A DNA stretch of 64,000 bases, from positions 434,001 through 498,000 of the forward strand of contig NW_002476454.1 in assembly GCF_000189635.1 (NCBI RefSeq), written 5' to 3'. Source of the stretch: Tetrahymena thermophila SB210 (lineage: Eukaryota; Ciliophora; Oligohymenophorea; Hymenostomatida; Tetrahymenidae). The notes under the pieces were generated by a model. It did no database searches. It saw only the letters and a list, made by a program, of their open reading frames with translations, and was not told the origin of the DNA. The position numbers and the translations under genes are program-made. Positions 1 through 16,981 of this stretch are shown piece by piece (within the stretch, counting starts at the first letter, position 1; each line of letters opens with the position of its first letter).

Positions 1-74
1 AATTTTTCAAAGAATATCCTGTATTTGATAGAGTAAAAGTATTCCCAAAATCTCTATTTTTTTTAGCTTAATGA
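1..74 (+). CDS. 3' end of an unidentified gene (partial)
   Basis: From base 3 one frame reads about 23 residues (FFKEYPVFDRVKVFPKSLFF, then LAQ) to a TGA at 72-74, with one TAA used as glutamine. The mix of charged and aromatic residues looks more protein-like than the other frames. The gene begins before the window, so no family can be named. After the stop the DNA turns to A+T-rich non-coding sequence. The other reading, a chance frame, cannot be excluded on so short a piece. Confidence 0.35.
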
Positions 75-793
75 AATATTGCATTGAGTTCATTATCAAT
101 ATAACTATTTTAATTTAAGCTTTAATCTTAATACTATCTTTATTACATAATTGAGCAGTTTTAACTGACTTAACTAATTTATGAATTGTTAAATTCATCT
201 TCCTCTTAAAATTTAATTTTTTGTTTCGAAATGAGAATAGGAGAGTAATTATCTAAAATATGTAGATGGTTTTATTTTTTTTATATTTCTTCAATAATGC
301 AAGAATATTTTTCAACTAAACTTTTTTGAGAAAGCTCATTAGAAATTCCTCTATTTTTGTACATTTTTCTAAATATTATAAATTAATTATTTTATTCTAG
401 TATTCTAATTTCTTTAATATTTCTAAAAAATTTGATTTTTGATATTTTTGTTTATTTCAAAAATTAACGATAAAATTTAGCTTTTTTTTTTTTGAAGAGT
501 TATCCTGTTGTTAAATGTGTTGATTATTTCTTAATTACTATTAAACATAATTATTTAATATTTGATTGATTTAACTATAAAAAATTTTTTTTACTTAAAC
601 AAATAACATCAATCATTCAATAATTTAAAGTAAATATAAAATAAAATCGTATTTTTTGGATATGCACTAAAATTTTAATAGGTAATAAGAAGCTAAAGAA
701 AGAAATGGGGTTAATTCTTAGTCTTTAAATTCGCGTTAACCTCAAAAATAACTTAGTTTAAATCAAACTACGATTAATTAATAGTAAATAAAT
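75..793. other. Intergenic, A+T-rich
   Basis: No open frame of convincing composition on either strand. It contains long T and A runs and should hold the promoter and 5' leader of the gene starting near 794. Bases around 700-760 are slightly richer in G+C, which may mark the transcribed leader. Confidence 0.6.
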
Positions 794-3448
794 ATGCTAA
801 AAAAACCTGATACATTTTAATCTAAGAATGTTATGACTTTTAATGATTTTCAGAAACACATATAGAATTTAAATTATGTAAATTAAGTATCACAACAATG
901 TTAAGCCAGTTCTACAAGGTCAAATTAAGAAGAAAGAAGTGGTTACATGCAATATAATCAGCCTCTATCGAACCAAAGCAAATAAAACATCTAACATTTT
1001 TCATAAAATTAAATAGATTAAAAATAAGGGAAATCATTTAACAATAGCTATTTGTAAGAAGAATAAAAGGTTTTTTCAAATACATAAAATAATATATAAT
1101 AAAGAAGCTAAAAAAATTGCCCTCTTCCACCTAGTTAAACTTCTATTTAATAAGATTAGAGCAATAAAAAAAAGAATACTTAAAGTTAAAGTATATCAAA
1201 TTTAGTTAGAAATAACCTCCTTTTAAAAAATAGTGCTTAGAGTGAATAACAAATAGAGTAAAGTAATTATAATTACTCAAAAAATACAAATCTAGTGAAT
1301 AATTAGTAGTAGTAAATTAATTCTTAATCAGCATCTTACTTAAGCAACAAGCAATATACAAATTAGCAAGAATAATAAAGGTATTAATAATAGCAAGTAT
1401 CAAATAGATGGCTATTTACTAATCAAAACTAAGCAAATAACTAGAATCAAAATAATGAAAAGAACTAATAACCAGTATCTAATAATATAGATCTTTAAAA
1501 TTTTCAAACTAATACTATGCTTGGTTGTAAGTTAGCCTCTAATTAATAATCCTTCTAAAATACTCCAAGGGATAAAATTTAACTACCTCAATAAAATTAA
1601 AAAAATAGCTATTTAGACTTCGAGTCAAGTTAATAGTAAACATCTAAAAATTAAGCAAGCCAATATATGACTAAAAATACATAATTTATAAAAAATAAAG
1701 AACCTTAGACATTTCAATCCATATTGCAGTAGTAACAAAATCACACTTAAAACTCTTAAAGTAACTAACAAAGCTTTCAAAACGGAGTTTAATTAAATAA
1801 CTTTCCATAAACAAACGAATTAGATCTAGCAGCTGAAACACCAAAGTAAAAATTTTTTACAAAAATATAATACGACAATAATAACTACAACAAAAATAAT
1901 AAGTCAACTGATAACATCTCAACCAATAGTTTGTTAAAAAGAAATAGTGATAAGAAAAATAATTTGAGAAATGTGACTCCTCCAGATTCAACTATTAGAT
2001 ATAAAATATCAAATTAAAATAATCTGGAAACTCCTTAATGTAATTTTTCCAGTCTTATCATGAAAAATGATTAATCTCATTAATAATTACCTCGTAAAAA
2101 TTTAAATAATTAACTTAAATTAGAGAGTATAGATTAAGAGAATTATTATAGCTATAATCAATAAGCAGAGCGATAGGTTTAAAATAAAATGACACCAAAC
2201 TAGTATGAAAGTAGAATTTAAGAACTTAAATAATTAGTTAATGATTCTGAAAATATTTTAAATACATCTGAGTCAAAAATATAAATTAACGAAGAAAGCA
2301 CTCCACTTAATAACAAACAAAAATTCCGTTATAAATTAGAAGAATTCTAATAAGAAAATAATAAAAATTATGATTTTAATAAAAATAATAATAATAAATT
2401 AAATAATGGAACTGAGAATTCATTAAGTGTAGAAGAGCATATTGATGATAGTATTTTGGATGAAAAAATTTCAAGGAGTATGTTTAAAGCGAATCCTTCA
2501 TAGCACATTTAATAAAAAGTTCAATATGAATGCATATCAATAAAATGTTAAAATTGTTAGTATGAATAACAACTTCAATTAAAAAAAATTTTAGAAAATA
2601 TCAAATAAAGCTTGAATAGCAATGTTTTTATGAATAACTTTACGAGAGATAACAGCTATAGAAACGAGGTAAGTGAGTTTAATATAAATACCTAAGATCA
2701 GAAAAAATATAACTTATCCTCGTCATCGAATAAAAATATAAATTTTTATAATAATTTAGAGTACGATAAACTTTCAGTAAATATTATTTAAAATACTCCT
2801 TAAATATTGAAAGTTAATTTTTTATTAAAAAAGAATTAGATAAGAGAAGTTAAAGAATAATTGAGCCCTGAAACTACACTTAATAGTATAAATGAAAATA
2901 GCTAGGATCCTAACAAGACTATTAGACAACTAAACTGTCTAGCTAGTGCCACGTATTTAGATTTAAGTAAAAAATCTCATGAAAATTAAAGATCTTCATC
3001 TTCAACTTGTAATCTTAACTCCAACAAATTAAAGCAAAATAATTAAGTAAAATAATTATTTTAAAATATTCAATTTTTAATTTTATTTTAAATTTACATT
3101 AGCTGAAATAAAATAATGACCATGAACTCAATACAAAGATTGAAAAAATTAATGAATAATTGAAGTTAGAAGTGAAAGTAAACAATATATTAAAAAATGA
3201 AATAACTAACTAATAATTTTTAATAGTAATTAAAATAGAATTTGACATAAAAAGAATTTGAATTAGAATTTCAATAATAAAAAATGGATGATATGAATAC
3301 TTAAATTAAGACCTTAACTTTAAAATTGCAAGAAATTTAGTAAAAATATAGTTTAGATTAATAAATTATATAAACTTTAGAAATAGAGAATAGAAAACTG
3401 ATTGAATCTATAACTAACATATTTACAATAAAGCTAAAAGTATCTTGA
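794..3448 (+). CDS. Q/N-rich protein with C-terminal coiled coil, unknown function
   Basis: Three exons joined at introns 3047-3102 and 3178-3226 give 849 residues ending at TGA 3446-3448. I do not recognise a family. Most of the protein (residues 40 to 700) is low complexity, very rich in Gln, Asn and Ser, with TAA and TAG used heavily for Gln. A short Cys-containing patch near 2525-2575 (two CxxC-like pairs, around IKCQNCQYE) could bind metal but is too small to call. The last 100 residues are Gln/Leu/Glu-rich and heptad-like, which suggests a coiled coil. The start at 794 is the first ATG in the frame; ATG 833 would give 836 residues. The neighbour downstream runs the other way, with about 270 bases between the two stops. 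Confidence 0.7.
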
Positions 3449-3720
3449 TTTCTAAAAAAAAACTGTCTACTTAGATGCTAATATTTTAATTATTCAAATT
3501 ATTTAAAAAAGTTTATTTGATAAAAAAAATTATTTAAAAATTATAAAAAAATATATATAGCTATTAAGATAATTATTTTATGAAAGCAAATATAACAAAG
3601 GCTTGATACCACTAATTATTCATAATTTACACCATAAAGTATTTATTTAATACTCTATAAAATTATCATAAATAAATTTTGTAAGAATAAATAAATATCA
3701 AATTTTCATTTTTCATTTTT

Positions 3721-6596
3721 TCATTAAAATAAGTTATTAATTTATAAAATAAAGTTGTGTTATTATAATTCATTTTTTACTCTTAATATTTGATCTGATT
3801 AATTAATTTCTTCAAAGTTTGATTTTGTTATTATTAAGACCTAATTCTACGAAATTTAGTCATATGAGATCTAGTATACCTCATCAAAATTATTTTCAAC
3901 TAGCTGAGCACATTCATAATTATTAGATTTATAAAGATTGTTATTATATTACCAATAAAGTATTATTTTTTACTTATAAATTATACCTTTTTACCTTTAA
4001 TAAATAGATTAGAAGATAATTTTAAAATGAAAAAATTTACATTAAAAACATCTAGATAAAAATATTAGGATAAGATTCAATAATTATCTCAGAGACTGGA
4101 AAATTGTGTAAAACAGTAAGCTAAAACAAAGAGTCTCTGTTAAAATATTCTATTTATTCTTCATTGTCTACAATAATATACAAAACTAACTTATTTTTAG
4201 AGTTTTTATTGAAGTATATTTTTGAATCTTATTAATAAATTTAATTTATTATGCTACATAATGAGCTAATTACTTAAGGTTCAAGGGTTTCAAATATATT
4301 TTAATTTTCATTACTTTTAAAAATTTCTATAATGTTACTAAATTTCTAATTATTATTTGTCTTATATAAAATTGTTAGCATATTTTAATTCAAAACAAGT
4401 AAAGCTTAATCAGTTGCTTGATTAAATATTTTTTAGTTCTCTTAGAAATGCTCCACTGCTTTCTAATGGAAGGGTTTTGAAGCTATAGGAAATATAGTTT
4501 TTGTCAATGAACTCGATTAGTTTAAGCCAACCTATTATCATTAATTATATAATAATGAATTTTTAATTGATACATTCAAATGAAATGTTAAAATAAATTT
4601 CAAAAAATTGTTAAGAAAATTGATTTACAAATTAAAAAAAAAAATTAATTTATTATTAATTAAAATTTTTAATTACTTAAAAAGGTGTTAGAATATTAAT
4701 TCTATACTCTATTTCTTTGCTTGCAAACCAGGAATAAGAATTAATAAATTCAATGCAATAAATGCCTTCTTACTCTGCCAAAAAATTAATCCGATATGGT
4801 GCTTAATTTATTTTGCCAGTTCTAATTAACTCGATAGGATTAATCTTTTCAGGCGTATCTAAAGGCCCTAGATATTTTATGCAGAGCTTAATATCTTTAT
4901 TTAATATTCCTATTGAAAGATTGACAATAGAAAGCTTTTCAAAGATATCGACATTTATGTTTATCTTTGATTTCGAATTTATATGAACTTTTTTAGTTTT
5001 ACCATTTTTAATAACACATTGTTAAAAATCAAGTAGGGGTTGGTAATTAGAGATTAATTCGCTTTAAATAATATTTTAATGATTAAGAATCTTCTTTTAT
5101 TCAGATTTTTGAAAATGGATTAACAGCTCCTAACTTAGCTTATTTGAAAAAATAATTTTTTTATGGTTGCTTTCCACTTCATCACTAGTGATAAAAAATA
5201 ATATTAATTATGTTAAATGCTTTAGTTTATTAAAATTTAGATCTGTTTTTAAGTTATCTAAAACTTAATTTAACAAGTTTATTAATCCGATTTTTTAATT
5301 TTCTTATAAATAAAAATAACTCTTTATTAATATTTATGCCTTTAGTATATCATTTTGCTAATCTTAACATATAGACTACCTTGAGGAGGATTTTAATGAG
5401 ACATTTGAAGTACATTCATCTTATTAATTAAAAACAATAACTTTCTCAATGAATAATTAAATAAAATCAATATAATTAGTAAATCTTTTTATAATTTCAT
5501 ATTCTTGCCATAATACAAAAGATATTGGTTGAACTATATTACTCTAAGCATCATCAAAGCTTTAATTTAATTAAATATCTTCATAACTTTCATGAATTTG
5601 CTCGTCACCTATACTATTTTATTATTTATCCCATTCTTTAGATATTTGTTAGATAGAATTTTTATCATCAGAATATGAATCTTTCGTAAGCTTCAAAGTT
5701 GATTGGATTAACTTATTTTTGTCACATTCCTCATTTATTTTACTTAATTAATCAGGTTTATTAGAATTAATCTGCTAAGACTATTTTTACTAAAAGAGAT
5801 TTTTGTTATAAATAAGATAAGGAAAATTCTATTTAACTAACTATGAGGGCAAATAAAGTTACAAATTATAGATAAAAAGCACAGTTTCTAATATATTAAC
5901 TATTGTTTATTCCTATATTTAATTTTCAATTTTTATTTTTTAATGTAGTTGTTGCATATCATTTTGCTAAAACCCTAGTGGAGTAAGTATATCTTATGAA
6001 TAAAAATTCAAAAAACAGCATATCTCAAAAGAAGAATCAATCTAATCTATAAAATTCTTTAATATATTTAGTCCTCTGTTTAGTGATAAAGTACACTCCT
6101 CAGTGTAATGCTTACAATATTATTATTACCATTAAATAAAAAACTAAATTAAGCTATATTTCTCTTTATCATAGCACTTTAGCTCATCAGAAATGAAATC
6201 TATAGCTTATTCTTAAATATTAAGAGTTTTATAGATATACTAATAAAATATTAATTTTATCTAATTGCTCAGTTAAGTGCCTTCTAATTTTTAAAATACT
6301 TGGTCAATTTCTTTCCATAATTTTTTAACATTTTCTTAGGAGCATAATAGCTTATTACTTTATATCTATTCAATTATTTCTTATAACTTTTATAAAATTT
6401 TAACTCCATCCTAATAAATATTTTATATAGTGGGCTAGTTTGAATAAAAAGTTGGAAATAAAGCTTTCCTTAGAGGAAGCTATATTTTTTAGCTAAACTA
6501 TTTCTTATTATTTTCTTAAGATTCTTGACTATCGTTTATATCTTTTTGATTAGTAGGCGCGCTTTTTTTATTAACAAATTTTTAAAAAATAAACAT
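3721..6596 (-). CDS. Large protein with a GOLD-like domain
   Basis: Reads leftwards in three exons (introns 4532-4676 and 3904-3994) to give 879 residues. Most of the protein is helical, Gln-rich and unfamiliar. Residues 540 to 640 look like a GOLD beta-sandwich: a stretch of beta strands ends in the signature FINSYSWFASKEIEYRI, which resembles the close of GOLD domains in Sec14-like and p24 proteins (asparagine, Ser-Trp, Lys, then an aromatic and Arg). GOLD domains mediate protein contacts in membrane traffic, so a trafficking role is possible, but no Sec14 lipid-binding domain or membrane segment is seen. The start at 6596 is the first ATG of a 640-codon open exon. Function unknown; the domain call is moderate. 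Confidence 0.7.
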
Positions 6597-7414
6597 TTTT
6601 TGTATTATATAGAGCTTAATCTAATTGTCGCTTTGTATAATTAAGAAAATTGTTTTTAAAATTTTGATATAAATTGTAGATTTTATAATTAAGAAACCAA
6701 TCAGCTATGTAATAAAGTTATTGATCACCAACCAAAAAAATATCAGATAAGAAAATTATTGCTTAAAAATTTAATTTTTATAATATCAGAAATATTTTTT
6801 AGTTTTTTTTAGTAAAAATAAAACTTTAAAATAATTTTGAAAAAGTTTGTTTTCATTTTATTTATTTTTTATTGAGTCAATTTAACTATTATAGTTTATG
6901 TAAAATTAATATATCTTTAAAATATTCCAATTTAAATTATTTGAAAATTAAACATTGAAATAATATTTTTAAATCTAAATTATATTTGTTTTAATAATTG
7001 AATTTAATAATTTTTAAACAAAATAATATGATTTAGATTTATGAAAGCTTAACACTCCAAAATTAGTCTAATAATCAAATAATTTTTAAAATGACTATTT
7101 ATTTTTCACCAATTTCTTAAATGTTTGAATTATAAAAAAATTAAAAATTTAGATTAGAAAATTAATAAAGAATTAAAACAAATATAATAAAGTTAATTTA
7201 TTTTTTTATATAATCTATCTCTTTAATCTTTTTTGAAATTTAGAATTTGTATTTAACTTTTCATAATAATCACAACTATAAAATTTATTATCAGTATATA
7301 ATTTAAACATATTTTTTCAACTAGTAATGCATTTAAAAAGTCAATTTATTACTACTTCTGAGAATATTTTATTTTTGTTTAACTTAAACTAATTCTTAAG
7401 TTTAAAAGTATTTT
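6597..7414. other. Intergenic between two leftward genes
   Basis: Very A+T-rich, with frequent homopolymers. It should hold the 3' end of the VPS35 transcript and the promoter of the GOLD-like gene. I see no gene in it. Confidence 0.6.
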
Positions 7415-10390
7415 TCAAACATGAAGCTCAGCGAATCCAGCTATATTTTATTCTTACTTTGATTTAATATATTATACTGTATTTCTCCAATATTTTTAGA
7501 GAGCATCAGTTTCAGCTGATTTTTCTAAAGTTCCAATTTTTTCATTGATAATATTAATAAGCTCTTGAACCTCTGCTGCATCAAACTAATTTTATTTTTT
7601 TATTTTAGGTTAGTAAATTTTTAAAATAAATTGATTGCTTACTTGAACATAATTCCAGAATACGAAGTAACGATTCAAGATATAAATATACAAGTTAATA
7701 CTCTTATTTTAGGTTTTAAGTAAAGTTTAAGCTATTTTAATAGCTTTCTTTAAACATTTCTTAACAGATTCTTCATCTTTCTAATTTAATAAAAAAAGAA
7801 TGTATAATTAAAAATTAATAATAAATTTTGATTACAATAAGTTCACCATGGAAGAGATGAGTGCAATTTAATATTGAGAGAACCTAATCTTGCTTTTTAA
7901 GTAACTTGGCAGAATATTAGGTGGTGTTTGATGAAAGAGTGTCATAGTTTTCTTCACTTAAGCATGAGACTTTGTTAAGGGCACCACTAATTACCTAAAT
8001 TGCTTAGAGCTTAATATCAGCATCACCTAGATCGTCTTGATAAATAGTTAAAGCTGTTGTAGCAATATCATATGTGAATTCATCAAGCTTTTTAAGTAAT
8101 TTTTGTCAAATTAAAATAATATGTCTAAGAAATTATTACAGTTTTTTCATGGTCGAATTCATTTATAATTAAAATGAACTAAATGTAGAGCTTGAGGGCA
8201 AGTGAGTGATATTCCTAAGCTAAAGTTTCAATCAATTACTTCATAATCTCAAAAATGTTATTGTAATTGAGGACTTCATTTTGTTAGTTCTTTTCATAGA
8301 CTGAGCGAGTGAATTTGGCAAGAGCGTAGAACATGGTAGGATAAGTGAATTTCTATCTCTTAATTTCTCCTTTTTAGAAGTTATCAAAGAAGAGTCTTAA
8401 AATATTCCAATACTCTTAAGCGTCATCATGATGAACAAGATGAAGCATTTTGCAAACTAAATTTTATTCTTCTTCAAAATCATTTTAGGAAACTTCAATA
8501 TAGTCTTTTTCAGTTACTAATAAGGGATGGATAAAGAGAACTAATTATTCTGCAATTTTCTAATCATTAATGTTTCTCTTTAAGCTAACAACTGCCTAAA
8601 AATTTATATATTAATTGTTTAAATTATTTAATTTTCAAAATTATTTACTTAGGTAATCTTTTAAGCGACTTAACGTCTTTTAGAGAAAGGTAAGTACTTC
8701 ATCAAGTTGGGATATTCATCCATAGTGAGAATTGTTAAGGACATAGTTTCAAGGGGCATGGTCAAAAATTTGACAATATTCTTTAAGCAATCATCTTAGA
8801 AATCCTATTCATGTTACTTTTCACAAATCTTAACACAGCTTTTTAAAATTTAGTTAACATAATCGCCGTTTGATGAATAACATCTCAAAGAGAACTTCAA
8901 AAATGCAACCATTAAATCTAAAACATTTTTAAATTCAGTACTGCTAGATCTTTCAACCAACTATTTTATAAATATATTTTTTTAAGGATTATGAAATAGC
9001 TTTTAGAATATTAAGTTAGTTTATTTGATAAATATTCTAAATAAAATAATGACTGATTAGTTTAATTAATTACATTGTCAATGTTATTTTTGAACATAGA
9101 ATAAATGTGGTTATCAGAGTTGAAAGTAGCCTAAACGTCTTCTGAACGGAGAGCATATTCAGCCAAACGATCCATCAAGGATATGAAGATTGACTTGATG
9201 TCAACTTTAGGCTCAAGTTGGGTAGTACAAACACCTAAAATATCGTGAAGGGTTATCAAGTGATACTCATCAGGGAAACAAGAGATAACGCAATCTATCA
9301 AATAATTTTAAGAAATAGCATCCTTAGAGCTAACAATCAAATCAAGTAATTTAGGTAAAACGGTAGTTTAATAAATTTCACTATTTACACCTTCCAAGCT
9401 GCTCAATCTATGAATATTTTCACCTACTGTAATCTTTAAGTCTACTCTTTCCTTTTCTCTTCTTGGTTTATCTCTAGACTTTCCGCTCATTCTGATCCAC
9501 AACTTATTCATTTCATTAAGATTTCTAGTAATAATGTTAATGCAATCATCAACATCACCGCCTTCTCTAAGTTTTATAAAAATATTATTAAAAATTACTT
9601 TACTTTCATAAAAAAATCAATTTTTTCATTTTTGAAATATTTCATTAGCAATATTTATTTCTTTTACTGTTTAACGTTTTTAAAAGAATATTTATGATTT
9701 CTAAATTATTCAATCTTCATTTTAAATACTATTATAATACTTAGCTGAATAAAAATGAAATTGAAAGTATGTTTAATGGCAACAATCTTTAAAAAGTTGT
9801 AAATTTTTATATAATAAACAGTAAAAATTTCATCTAAAATCACTAAATGTTAAAATGTAGATTTTAATTTTATGAAAAATAAGTTACCCAAAATATTCAG
9901 AGTCCTTATCGGGGAGACGATCTTTGCACATTTTAAGGAAATAATAACGTAAAAATAGACCTCTTGTAGGATGTTGAACTGCTTTAATCATTTCTAACAA
10001 ATCGAGAAGAATTTCCTTGGCACCTACTTCATGAGTTTGAATATAAACAGAACCAACTGTGATTAAAAGATAAAGTCTAGGAATTAACTTAGTAGCATGC
10101 TAAACAGACTCATACAAATCCATCATTTTACGGCCTCTTCTGTATTCTTCTTTAAAATATTATTCTAAAGTACGGAGCTCATCAAAAATTTGCATAAACA
10201 CTATGTAATAGTTTTTTGGATTTAATTAAACCTATTCCCTAACACCTAATTCTTCTAACATGGTGGAAGCGTGTCTCAAGCCATCCCTTAAATTGACTTG
10301 ATCCAATGCTTTTTTCATAAAGTAAGCTTATTCTTTTACTTTTTAACGAGCCTAATCTAATAGTCTCTCCTAATCAACGTCTTCTTACAT
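7415..10390 (-). CDS. VPS35: Retromer cargo-recognition subunit VPS35
   Basis: Seven exons on the minus strand (introns 9567-9887, 8961-9073, 8596-8648, 8088-8139, 7781-7835, 7586-7642) give 774 residues, the usual size for VPS35. VPS35 is the alpha-solenoid core of retromer, which with VPS26 and VPS29 recycles receptors from endosomes. Similarity runs the whole length. It starts with QERLLDQARQKVKEQAYFMK, carries the VPS26-contacting PRLYLL motif at residues 104-109, then VQHPTRGLFLRYY, LNEMNKLWIRM and VISGALNKVSCLSEEN, and finishes with the C-terminal helices. The start is fixed by agreement with the family N-terminus. The first intron (321 bases) is much longer than the other five. The gene is divergent from the next one, with about 1 kb between. 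Confidence 0.96.
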
Positions 10391-11376
10391 TTGTATACCT
10401 CTTTTATTTTTATAAATTTCTTATGAATTTTACTTTTTCTTTTTCAAATATTATTTTAGAGATAATCTAAAGAAATTTTATTTATTTCATTCATGATAAA
10501 TTTTCCGAATAAAGCAGCTAATCTAAATAATAACAAAGATCTTTGCTTATGATGATAATATCTTAATTTATTCATTTATAAAAAAGTAATTAACAAAATG
10601 TATAAAAACATACTGCTTGCTGCTTATCCAAAACAAAAATTTATGTATGTATTTATGACTGCTGATTTCACTTCTTTTTACCTTTCTGATATCTTTTTCA
10701 ATTAAAATATAAAGTATTCATAAGAAATATATCAATTACCCTATTACTTAATTGAATTAAGCTTTTTCTATTCATTTTTTTTTTTTCAAATATCTTCACA
10801 AAAGATTTCAATAGTTAATAAACCACGCTTGCCTATTTTTTGATCATCTAATTTTTTGATCTATTTCTTTATCTTATTCAAACTTTAGTTCATAATTCTA
10901 TTAATCAAATAAATATCTGTATTAAAAGTACAATAGTATAACAAAATACTTAAATGAATAAAATGATTTTTTTATTAATCTTTTTGATTGGCTTAGTCTT
11001 AGATTTGAGTAATTTTTAAATGAAAAATATTTTAATAATAATTATTTATCAATTAAAAATAAGTAAATTATTAAATAAAAACGAAGGAAGGATTTATTTA
11101 TCAAAAAAAATTCTGAGAAATCAAATAGTCAAATTTTTATCAATTAATGACAAATAAATATAAAATGAAAATAATATTTTACTCAGGAAAAAACATTTTA
11201 TATTTTGTAAAAAATAGTTTTGCCTGCCTATTAATTTTATTAGTTAAGCTTATAAATTAACTTTTAGATTGAATTAAAATTTAATAAAAATATTTATAAT
11301 TTTACTTAGTAAATCAGTATATCAAATATTGATGTTAAATATTGAAATAAATAATACCTTATTTTTTATATCAGAT
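10391..11376. other. Divergent intergenic region
   Basis: Lies between the start of VPS35 (leftward) and the start of the unknown gene at 11377 (rightward), so it carries both promoters. A+T-rich throughout; no open frame of coding character, no RNA gene recognised. Confidence 0.6.
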
Positions 11377-13404
11377 ATGGAGAAAATTTACGACTCTTAT
11401 CTAGACAAATCTGTTTCAAGAGAAAATTATTATGAGTTGATTTACAAGATAATTACTAAGTCTTACAGGAACAATCGTTGGGCTGAATACTAAATTGAAA
11501 AGTATGCAAAGACTTTAATGAAATGGGATGGTTATGATGACTAAATTCTAATAGAGTCAGAAACTGATTTTTTTTTACTTCTACGTGCTTTATTAGATTT
11601 AAGAGAATAAATCACTTATTACCCATCTTTGATTTTTAATACCCAAGAAGAAAGTATACAAAAGTTTAGAATATATTAATTTTTAGATGTTTCAAAAATT
11701 CAAAAAGCTGATCTTTCTAAAGAATTATTATAAATACAATCTGAATTAACTTCATTAACCTCATTGAAAGCTCATGATCTTTATCTACTCTATTAGCTTA
11801 ATTCCTAGATAATAAATAATTTATAATCTCTCAGCCTAAACTTAAAATGTATGTCAATCAATAAGGTGGCTGAGCTGAATTCTGTTTTATAAAATTCAAG
11901 TTTAAGGAGTTTTTCTGTTCAATTAGACTTTATAGAAGAAATTGAAGAATAAGAAGAACACAATTAAAAAAAATCTACAAAATTTTAAATAAGCAATTCC
12001 CTTAATTAGCTTTCTTTCAGCTCTAATTGCTTTGATTTATTTAATGAAGAAGATTTATCAAATTGCTAATTCTTAGAAATATACATTAGTGATTACGAAT
12101 TTATTGATAAAATAAAATAGTAAAATTTCTAAAATATAAATAAAATGCACTTTCATGTACAATTTAATTCTAATTAAAATAAATATTAAGACATAATGTA
12201 AATAATTATTCAAAACTAATTAAGTATCAATGAAATCACTTTAAATTTGTTTTAGTTATTGAAAATTGCATAAGCCAATGCTAGTTTAGTTTTTCCAGTT
12301 TTGTAGAATCTTAATATCATTGAAAGCTAGTAATATTTAGATGAATAAAATTTATATATTTTTTTATCAAATTAAACAAATCTAAAGTTTATAAATATTG
12401 AATTGACATCCTCAAGTATAAATTAAAGTATATTATCAGTTATATCTAAGCTATATTTGGCAAAGAACTAAAGAATATATTGTAATTGCTTTTAATCTAA
12501 TGCAAATATGTATAATAAACATAAATATATTTCTAAGAATCTATTTCATTTTCTCCCTTCCTCTGTCGAATTTATTAATGAATTTCAGGGTTATAATTAT
12601 GATTCTGTTTTGTAGCTTTCATAAATAATAATATCCATGTAAGAAGCTAGTAATCTAATTAAAATTAATCTTAATTTAAATTCAAGAATTTGCATTTTAA
12701 GCGCTGAAGATTAAGAAAATATTATTTCTTTTATTTGTAAAAACAAATTAGCTGAATCTGTTAAAGTAAATTTTAGTCTTTAAATCTAAAATAAAAAGAT
12801 TTATACAATTTTAGCTGATAATATTGGTTAATTAACTAATTTGAAAGAGGGATCATTTGGATTTAATTTTTAGCAGCAATTCGATTCCTATGATGAATTT
12901 AAAAGAGTTATGGAAAAATGTATTACTTTGGATAATTTAGTGTCTTTATGCTGGCTTTTAAATGGCCATGGTGAAGATTTTGAAATATTTGCTATAGAGT
13001 CTCTAATAGATTATCATAAAATAACTGATTTATAAATAGAAAATCATGTAAAAGGAGCATACTGTATTGAAATTTTCATGGATTATATTAATTAACTAGA
13101 GAAGCAGTACCAACTATGGTAAAAAATTAAAGTAGTTCCCTTAGAATAAATAAATTACTTTTTTATGAAAAAAAGAATGACAAAATAAATTTGTTTTGAA
13201 TTAGCTTACTTGATTTCTTCAAATGAATATATTTAGTCTTTCACAACTTCAACTTATGACATAAAAATTTTGAAAGAAGAAACGATAGATTACTATTTTT
13301 ATATTTTCTTTTCTATTAGAGTTTCTATGACTCTTTTTTACAAAACTCTTTATAAGTTTATGTAATTGAATCCTTTATATGTAATTTACGATTTATATAA
13401 TTGA
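11377..13404 (+). CDS. Hypothetical protein, single exon
   Basis: One uninterrupted frame of 675 residues (TGA only as stop) with many in-frame TAA and TAG codons read as Gln. No family recognised. The first 90 residues are charged and helical. The middle is Leu/Asn/Ser-rich with a weak repeating pattern of spaced leucines that faintly recalls the irregular leucine-rich repeats common in ciliates. The last 200 residues contain folded-looking sequence (for example MEKCITLDNLVSLCWLLNGH) and end hydrophobic. No signal peptide or clear membrane span. Absence of introns in 2 kb is unusual next to its intron-rich neighbours. The start is the first ATG after a TGA-containing leader. Confidence 0.75.
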
Positions 13405-13909
13405 TTATTTTAGATTTTTAATATTGATAAACTAGTTTAATTAAAAATTTATTGTTTATTTAATACTAAAGTAACTACAATATTTAAATTTTTATTATTT
13501 GAAAGATATCTTTTTTTTATTTTTGTATTAGTATCTTTTTGTGTTGTTTAAAAATTTTATTCAAAAAGCATTTCCTTTAGTTTTTAATAATAATCTAAAA
13601 AAAAATTAATTTATTAAAAATAGAATTTGTTTGCTCAATAAATTAGCCTAGGAGTAACCAGTAGATATTTTATTTTATTTACAAAACTTTCCATTTATTT
13701 TATTTATAGAAATCTTTTTAAATTTTTATCTGATAGTTTATCAGATTTTTAGTATTTTTATCATTAATATGTTTAAATTATAAAAAAAATCGTCTATTAA
13801 AAAATATCTTGAAATAATAAACTAAAAATTTAAAATAAGTACATTAAATAGCTTCTAAACTAAAAATGGGAGATTGGAGAAAAAAAAGAGTAAAAATTTT
13901 AAAGGAAAA
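13405..13909. other. Intergenic, A+T-rich
   Basis: Terminator and promoter space between two rightward genes; nothing else seen. Its last part holds an out-of-frame ATG at 13866 discussed under the helicase gene. Confidence 0.6.
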
Positions 13910-16981
<3,072 letters not shown>

